From contig CALWKB010000083.1 of assembly GCA_944381125.1 (NCBI GenBank), forward strand, positions 1 to 64,000: a DNA stretch of 64,000 bases, given 5' to 3'. The notes beneath the pieces were generated by a model. The model worked only from the letters and a program-made list of their open reading frames with translations, was not told the DNA's origin and ran no database searches. The stretch is from an uncultured Mediterraneibacter sp. GTDB lineage: Bacteria; Bacillota; Clostridia; Lachnospirales; Lachnospiraceae. The position numbers and the translations under genes are program-made. Position 1 is the first letter of the stretch. Each line of letters opens with the position of its first letter. Shown here piece by piece: positions 59,400 through 64,000 of this stretch.

Positions 59400-60756
59400 T
59401 TATTTGCTCCCTTTCTTTTTTTCGTACTAATTTTTCTTCTTCGTCTTCTCTGAGAATATAAAGGCCCTGAATTATGCCGAACATTATCATTGTGCTCAGC
59501 ATGGAACTTCCTCCGTAGCTGACAAAAGGAAGCGTCATTCCCGTTGAAGGAATGAACTTGGTCACTCCTCCGATCTGGAGGAATACCTGAAAGATATAGC
59601 ATGTGCCCAGTCCGAGCGCGACAAGCTTATAAAACTGATTTCTGAGTTCCATTGCAATATTCAGGAACATGACATAACAGCTTACGCAGATCAGGATAAG
59701 GCACAGGGCGAAAATAACTCCCATTTCCTCGGTAATCGCTGAAAAAATAAAATCTGTTTCCGATACCGGAATCATGTCCGGCTGTCCTTTGAAAAGACCT
59801 GTCCCGAACCAGCCGCCTGTCCCGATCGCGAAAAGCGACTGGGCGACCTGGTATCCGCTCCCGCTGTAGGAAGCGATCGGATCCTGCCATGCCTCCACAC
59901 GCACCTGAATATGGGAAAACAGATGATATCCGGCAACTGCCGCCGCGCATCCCGCGGCAAGCCCGGCGAAAACATACAGGGGCTGTCTTGTAGCTACGTA
60001 CAGCATAATCAGGTATACGACAAAAAATATCAGCGCCGCGCCCAGATCGGTGGACACTACGAGAATAAGAACATGCGCCGCCGCAATGGCTGTAGTAACC
60101 GCGACATTTTTAAAATCCGTTGATTTTTTCAGGCTTGCAGCCACAAAGAAAACGAAAAGTATTTTTACAAATTCAGACGGCTGTATATTGACTCCGAAGA
60201 TGCTGAAACCAAGTTTCGCCCCTCCGGACGCTGTGGCAAACACAGCCACAACGAGCAGCGCCGCTCCTCCAACGCCCGCGTAGATATATGTCCACCGGTC
60301 AAGGAAGGTCAGCCTGCGGATCAGCACCGGGACAATCAGTCCGAATATTACGCCCAGGATGACAAAAATCATCTGCTTTACCGCGCTTCCGTAAGGAGAA
60401 GGGTTGTCCGCGGAAAGCCGGGTAATCATAATCATGCCTGCTGTGATAAGCATACACATGTTGTTCACTACAAGCCTCGAAACATTCGGATATATAAGGT
60501 TATAAAGAAGAATAACCGTCAAAAGTACAACGAAAAGAACTCCGCAAATAATCAGAATCCCGGTGTCTTTAACCGCGAGAAACATGGCGCCGAAAGCCGC
60601 TGCTTCGATGAGGAACATTAATACATTCTGACGGATCAGAACTCTGTTTTCCTCGTCTTCATAATTTCTGGTAAAGATGGAAAAACAGGAAAATGTATAT
60701 GCAGCCATGAGTATAATAATGATGTATTTTGATAATTGTATCGTTATATTTGCCAC
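59293..60756 (-). CDS. FtsW/RodA/SpoVE-type SEDS polymerase
   Basis: This 487-residue membrane enzyme has about ten helices, Asn-Ile-Gln-Pro-Ser-Glu-Phe near 180 and the C-terminal Leu-Pro-Phe-Val-Ser-Tyr-Gly-Gly-Ser-Ser. It is longer than RodA because of extra N-terminal helices and a basic C-tail. AGGTG precedes the GTG start. Its 3' end, a charged cytoplasmic tail of Arg, Gln and Lys, overlaps the PBP start by 107 bases. Being next to a class B PBP is the usual SEDS-PBP pairing. Confidence 0.9.
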   Translation of the reverse strand: MANITIQLSKYIIIILMAAYTFSCFSIFTRNYEDEENRVLIRQNVLMFLIEAAAFGAMFLAVKDTGILIICGVLFVVLLTVILLYNLIYPNVSRLVVNNMCMLITAGMIMITRLSADNPSPYGSAVKQMIFVILGVIFGLIVPVLIRRLTFLDRWTYIYAGVGGAALLVVAVFATASGGAKLGFSIFGVNIQPSEFVKILFVFFVAASLKKSTDFKNVAVTTAIAAAHVLILVVSTDLGAALIFFVVYLIMLYVATRQPLYVFAGLAAGCAAAVAGYHLFSHIQVRVEAWQDPIASYSGSGYQVAQSLFAIGTGGWFGTGLFKGQPDMIPVSETDFIFSAITEEMGVIFALCLILICVSCYVMFLNIAMELRNQFYKLVALGLGTCYIFQVFLQIGGVTKFIPSTGMTLPFVSYGGSSMLSTMIMFGIIQGLYILREDEEEKLVRKKEREQINELGRSTRQTRAKTGPKFEEVQRQRPRQKQRSRSK

Positions 60757-60768
60757 TTTTTCACCTGC

Positions 60769-63180
60769 TTATAAAATTCCTTTTTTAAAATGTCCTTCCG
60801 TAAACGCAAAGCCCGGCTCTTCCTTCTTTGATTCGTCTGTGTTTTCGTTCTCAAAAAGAGAAAGGATTCCGGCCATCTGATCCGCGCTTTCAAGAGAAAA
60901 CTGGATGCGAAGACGCTTTGCGCCGACACCGGAAATCTCTTCCGCCCGGTTTCCCAGATAAACAGGAAGGCTGTTGTAAATCACATTATAACAGGAATCA
61001 CACTTGTTTTTCACCGGATATCTGTTCCGGAACCGGTCTTCCATATAAAGGAGGCCGGGTTTCTTCATGCAGCCTGAAGCTGTTGAGGCAATACACTGGG
61101 CGGATACCATAACCGGAAGATAACCGAAAACGATAAGTTCTCCGGTTTCAAGTCCGAGTTTTTTAAGTTCCCGGCAGTTCAGTTCCGTCGGAGCGGTAAA
61201 CTCTGTAATGCCGTATTCTGTCCAGAAAACTTTTGCCAGATGGTTAAATACATATAAATTATGGTCCAGAATTATATTTTTGTCAAATCCGAAGCGCTTT
61301 AAAACACCGATTTCATCATAACTGCGGACAAGTATGCCGTCCATGGGGAATTCGGAAAAATTATTTATATCTGCTTCCAGACGCATCCGGTCAATATCCC
61401 GAAGCACAATCGGAAGCGCCGGGAAAATTTCTTTTCCGAGAGAACGGATTTTCTCCAGTGAACGGATAATCTTCCTGTCTGTAAAAAAACGGTTTTCCAT
61501 ACAGATGTCCGCGTAAATCCTGCTGATGCTGGATGACGGGCGGTCCGTCAGATAATGTTCCATTTCATACAGCTGTTCCGCCGTCGAGACGAGAACAGAA
61601 AGAGCAGATCCTTTATCAGCCACGCCGTCTATATCGGAGTACGGTGCTCCATTCCGGACATGCCGGATGGAATCTCTCCTTCCGGGCCGGTAAAATGAAG
61701 AAATTATTTTTGATTTCAGCTGTTCCAGCGCCTCCCTGCGCATACTGTTCAGTTCCTGCACGGGAAGAAATACCTGCCCTTCTGTATGGATTTCAAGGCG
61801 GTTAAAACAAAAATCGGTTCCGCCGGTTTTTGACAGGCGCTTTTTCAGCTGCTCTTCGTCAAGAGGCCGGTTTTCCGCAATCTGAACATTGCCGTTCGAA
61901 TGAACCGCGCAGGAATATTCTCCGCACGATACCGTCAGCAGGGCAGGACTTCCCGGTATAAGATTAAGCAGCCCGTCCGCTTTTCTCTGAGGTTTTGCGG
62001 AAAGCACCTCATGCTGCAGACGCTGTATCAGGCGCTCATTGCGCGTTCGAGGGAAAACGGTTCCGGTTTCCGCCTTTGCCCCTCTGGGAAGCAGAAAGGT
62101 CAGCTTTTCCCCTTTTTTAATATCTGTGCCGATAGTATAGTTGTCTTTTTTCCCCGAACCCAGTTCGATTACGTCCCCTCTGCCAAGATCTGTCAAAGCG
62201 GTACCGAATATTTTCCGCCCGCGGCGGATATCGGCGCGGACTGCCGGAACGCCTGCGTGATTCGGACGATCCGTGCAAATCATATCCGGGCCGTTATGCT
62301 GTCTGTAATATCCGGACTTAAATCCGCCTCTGTTGTACAGATCCATGAGAATCTCCCGGTCATTCTGGCTGACCCGGAATCCTTCTCTTCCATACCTGGT
62401 CCAGAGATCTGTGTATTTCCGGTACATCGAGGTGACCGCCGCCACGTATTCCGGTTTTTTCATTCTCCCTTCAATTTTAAATGAATCTATTCCGGCTTCC
62501 GCCAGATCGGGAATCAGATCAAGCGTACACATATCTTTCAGACTCATATAATACTTCTGCGTGCCGTTTACAGTCCATGGAAGCCGGCACGGCTGGGCGC
62601 ACTGCCCTCTGTTGCCGCTTCTGCCTCCGATCATACTGCTGAGCAGGCACTGACCAGAGTAACAATAGCAGAGCGCGCCGTGAACAAAACATTCGATTTC
62701 CATATCTGTATGTTCTCTTATTTCCCGTATTTCCTGAAGGGAAAGCTCTCTTGCCGGCACCACGCGGCTGGCTCCCGCCTGTTCAAGAAAAGCGGCGCCC
62801 GGAAATCCGGCGACTGTCATCTGAGTGCTGGCATGAATCTCCATGTCCGGGAAAAATTTTCTCACATATTCAAAAACACCTGCGTCCTGTACGATTACAG
62901 CGTCAAGTCCTTTTTCATACAACGGCTCCAGATAATCATAAAGTTCACTTGTCTCTTCGTCTTTGAGAAGCGTATTTACCGTAAGATAGAATCGCTTCCC
63001 GAACAGATGGGATTCTTCTATCGCCTGTATGAGCTGATCCTCTGTAAAGTTTACGGCGTAAGCTCTGGCTCCGAACTTTGATCCGCCGGCGTATACGGCG
63101 TCCGCTCCGGCCGCAATGGCGGCGCGGAAACACTCATATGACCCTGCCGGCGCAAGGACTTCGATCCGTCTGCTACTCAT
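60769..63180 (-). CDS. U32-family peptidase with DUF3656
   Basis: The ATG at 63180 (GGAGAACAAA upstream) gives 803 residues. The U32 domain (about 1-320) has Leu-Ala-Pro-Ala-Gly-Ser-Tyr near 7, Tyr-Ala-Gly-Gly near 29 and the Cys set Glu-Cys-Phe-Val-His-Gly-Ala-Leu-Cys-Tyr...Cys. A DUF3656 region follows, and the tail ends in a Cys-rich C-terminus. Relatives include RlhA, which hydroxylates 23S rRNA, so RNA modification is more likely than proteolysis. Confidence 0.88.
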   Translation of the reverse strand: MSSRRIEVLAPAGSYECFRAAIAAGADAVYAGGSKFGARAYAVNFTEDQLIQAIEESHLFGKRFYLTVNTLLKDEETSELYDYLEPLYEKGLDAVIVQDAGVFEYVRKFFPDMEIHASTQMTVAGFPGAAFLEQAGASRVVPARELSLQEIREIREHTDMEIECFVHGALCYCYSGQCLLSSMIGGRSGNRGQCAQPCRLPWTVNGTQKYYMSLKDMCTLDLIPDLAEAGIDSFKIEGRMKKPEYVAAVTSMYRKYTDLWTRYGREGFRVSQNDREILMDLYNRGGFKSGYYRQHNGPDMICTDRPNHAGVPAVRADIRRGRKIFGTALTDLGRGDVIELGSGKKDNYTIGTDIKKGEKLTFLLPRGAKAETGTVFPRTRNERLIQRLQHEVLSAKPQRKADGLLNLIPGSPALLTVSCGEYSCAVHSNGNVQIAENRPLDEEQLKKRLSKTGGTDFCFNRLEIHTEGQVFLPVQELNSMRREALEQLKSKIISSFYRPGRRDSIRHVRNGAPYSDIDGVADKGSALSVLVSTAEQLYEMEHYLTDRPSSSISRIYADICMENRFFTDRKIIRSLEKIRSLGKEIFPALPIVLRDIDRMRLEADINNFSEFPMDGILVRSYDEIGVLKRFGFDKNIILDHNLYVFNHLAKVFWTEYGITEFTAPTELNCRELKKLGLETGELIVFGYLPVMVSAQCIASTASGCMKKPGLLYMEDRFRNRYPVKNKCDSCYNVIYNSLPVYLGNRAEEISGVGAKRLRIQFSLESADQMAGILSLFENENTDESKKEEPGFAFTEGHFKKGIL

Positions 63181-63258
63181 GTTTTGTTCTCCTTTTCTTT
63201 TCCGGGGCTTCGCGGCCCGCCGGGGATATGGCTGCAATTCTCCTATAACACGAAGCAG

Positions 63259-63285
63259 GCTGTCGATTATGACAGCCCGCCCACA
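63259..63285 (-). other. GC stem-loop between zapA and the U32 gene
   Basis: GCAGGCTGTC pairs with GACAGCCCGC around an ATTATC loop. No T-run follows on the - strand, so it may be an mRNA-stabilising or processing structure. Confidence 0.4.
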
Positions 63286-63286
63286 T

Positions 63287-63697
63287 TTACCTTCTGCGGT
63301 TTTTCATCTCTGTCTCCAGCTTGACGATCTGCATCTGGAGATCATTGTTTTCTTCCTTCATCTTCGCAAGTTCTTTTTCCGCGTTTTCAAGCCGGATCTG
63401 CGCGGAGATAAGTTCATGCTTCAGATCATACATTTCCTTGTCTTTCAGCTCGATATCGTTTTCAAGGGAATCCCCCTGCTTTTTGGCCTTGAAATAGTCG
63501 TCAGCAATATTTAATGCGAGGAGTACATTGCGCGTATCAGCGCTCTGCTTTCTGTAACCTTCGCTGTTAGCGCACTCTGTGATTTTGTGGTTGAGGTAGG
63601 AAGATACTTTCTGCAGGTACTCCTCGCCTTCAAACCCGCTTAAGGTATATACCTTCCCCCCGATTAATACTTCTGTAAAATGTTTTGCCGAACTCAT
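63287..63697 (-). CDS. zapA: Cell division protein ZapA
   Basis: ZapA bundles FtsZ at midcell. The 136-residue protein has a compact N-terminal domain (Val-Leu-Ile-Gly-Gly-Lys-Val-Tyr-Thr-Leu-Ser-Gly) and a long coiled coil from about 80 to 135. It starts 5' of the U32 gene on the same strand and downstream of ruvB. GCGAGGAGG precedes the ATG. Confidence 0.9.
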   Translation of the reverse strand: MSSAKHFTEVLIGGKVYTLSGFEGEEYLQKVSSYLNHKITECANSEGYRKQSADTRNVLLALNIADDYFKAKKQGDSLENDIELKDKEMYDLKHELISAQIRLENAEKELAKMKEENNDLQMQIVKLETEMKNRRR

Positions 63698-63725
63698 AGC
63701 ATCCTCCTCGCGTTTCTTATCTGCT

Positions 63726-63754
63726 ATTATAAACTATTTGGCAGTAAAACCCAA
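63726..63754 (-). promoter_or_regulatory. Candidate promoter of zapA
   Basis: On the - strand, a perfect TATAAT (63731-63726) is 17 bases after a weak TTGGGT (63754-63749). Confidence 0.5.
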
Positions 63755-63810
63755 CAGTTTTTTTGCCGAAATCGGCTGTCGTATCACTGTTTCTGTTAAA
63801 AACGCGTCTG

Positions 63811-64000
63811 TCATTCGTCATTGCCCGGCATCGGAACGCCCAGATGCCGGCAGGCAAGTTCTGTGACCACGCGGCCTCTGGGAGTGCGCTGAATGAAACC
63901 GTTTTTCAGCAGATACGGTTCATAGACGTCTTCCAGCGTGCCGGCGTCTTCCGATATTGATGCGGCAAGCGTGTCAAGCCCTACCGGACCGCCCTGAAAT
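63811..64000 (-). CDS. ruvB: Holliday junction helicase RuvB, 3' end (partial)
   Basis: The last 63 codons of a - strand gene are in the window. The sequence contains [19 protein letters not shown] and Arg-Thr-Pro-Arg-Gly-Arg-Val, the winged-helix end of RuvB. RuvB drives branch migration of junctions that RecU resolves. The stop TGA is at 63811-63813 and the 5' part lies beyond the window. Confidence 0.93.
   Translation of the reverse strand, partial: FQGGPVGLDTLAASISEDAGTLEDVYEPYLLKNGFIQRTPRGRVVTELACRHLGVPMPGNDE

Noticed and set aside
1..64000. CRISPR arrays, tRNA or rRNA genes, insertion sequences, toxin-antitoxin or defence islands
   Set aside because: None was seen. No direct-repeat series, cloverleaf-like clusters or transposase reading frames were noticed by eye. 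A tRNA scan and repeat search would be needed to exclude small or degenerate cases.

Overview
The window is chromosomal backbone from an endospore-forming, rod-shaped Firmicute, most likely family Lachnospiraceae (Clostridia). The evidence is moderate GC, an alpha/beta small acid-soluble spore protein, GerW and YlbJ sporulation proteins, a complete mreBCD/minCDE cell-shape cluster, bacterial L27 with the cleaved leader plus its protease Prp, and clostridial gene orders such as the two TIGR radical-SAM genes, rng, rplU, prp, rpmA, obg, yhbY, nadD, yqeK, rsfS. No rRNA, tRNA, insertion sequence, prophage or CRISPR array was seen. Genes are tightly packed and no stretch over 300 bases is truly empty.

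Layout. From 0 to 19.7 kb almost everything is on the + strand: two FAD oxidoreductases, radC, the envelope cluster mreB-mreC-mreD-pbp2-minC-minD-minE-rodA-mgsA-dacA, then hlyD-like, yggS, sepF, ylmH, lspA, rluD-like and a cytidylate-kinase-like gene. A bidirectional terminator near 19.76 kb marks a polarity switch. From there to the end nearly all genes are on the - strand. They include ttcA-like, a XerS-like recombinase, the SOS pair yneA-like/lexA (divergent, with four LexA-box-like sites), the ribosome-assembly and L21/L27 operon, lysC, rng and the radical-SAM pair, an alpha-glucosidase, the histidine operon hisZ-hisG-hisD-hisB-his(IE fusion), recU, rRNA and tRNA modification enzymes, ylbJ (+), coaD-rsmD, a spore protein, recG-fakA-asp23, rpmB (+), gerW, a second elongation or division pair (FtsW/RodA-like plus class B PBP), a U32 peptidase, zapA and the 3' end of ruvB.

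How it works together. Much of the window builds and divides the cell: MreBCD, PBP2 and RodA drive elongation; MinCDE, SepF and ZapA place and stabilise the Z ring; a DacA-like carboxypeptidase trims peptidoglycan. LexA and the YneA-like protein couple DNA damage to division arrest, with RecG, RecU, RuvB and RadC as repair neighbours.

The most unusual items are a degenerate HisF-like barrel fused to HisIE, a PBP2 with an insert of about 250 residues inside the transpeptidase domain, a 107-base overlap between an FtsW/RodA-type gene and its PBP partner, a poly-arginine membrane anchor, a XerS-like recombinase close to a terminus-like strand switch, a promoter built into a terminator stem, two perfect palindromes, and a 45-residue membrane protein. 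I did not find a clearly novel multi-gene defence or mobile system. Start sites, promoters and terminators were read by eye.
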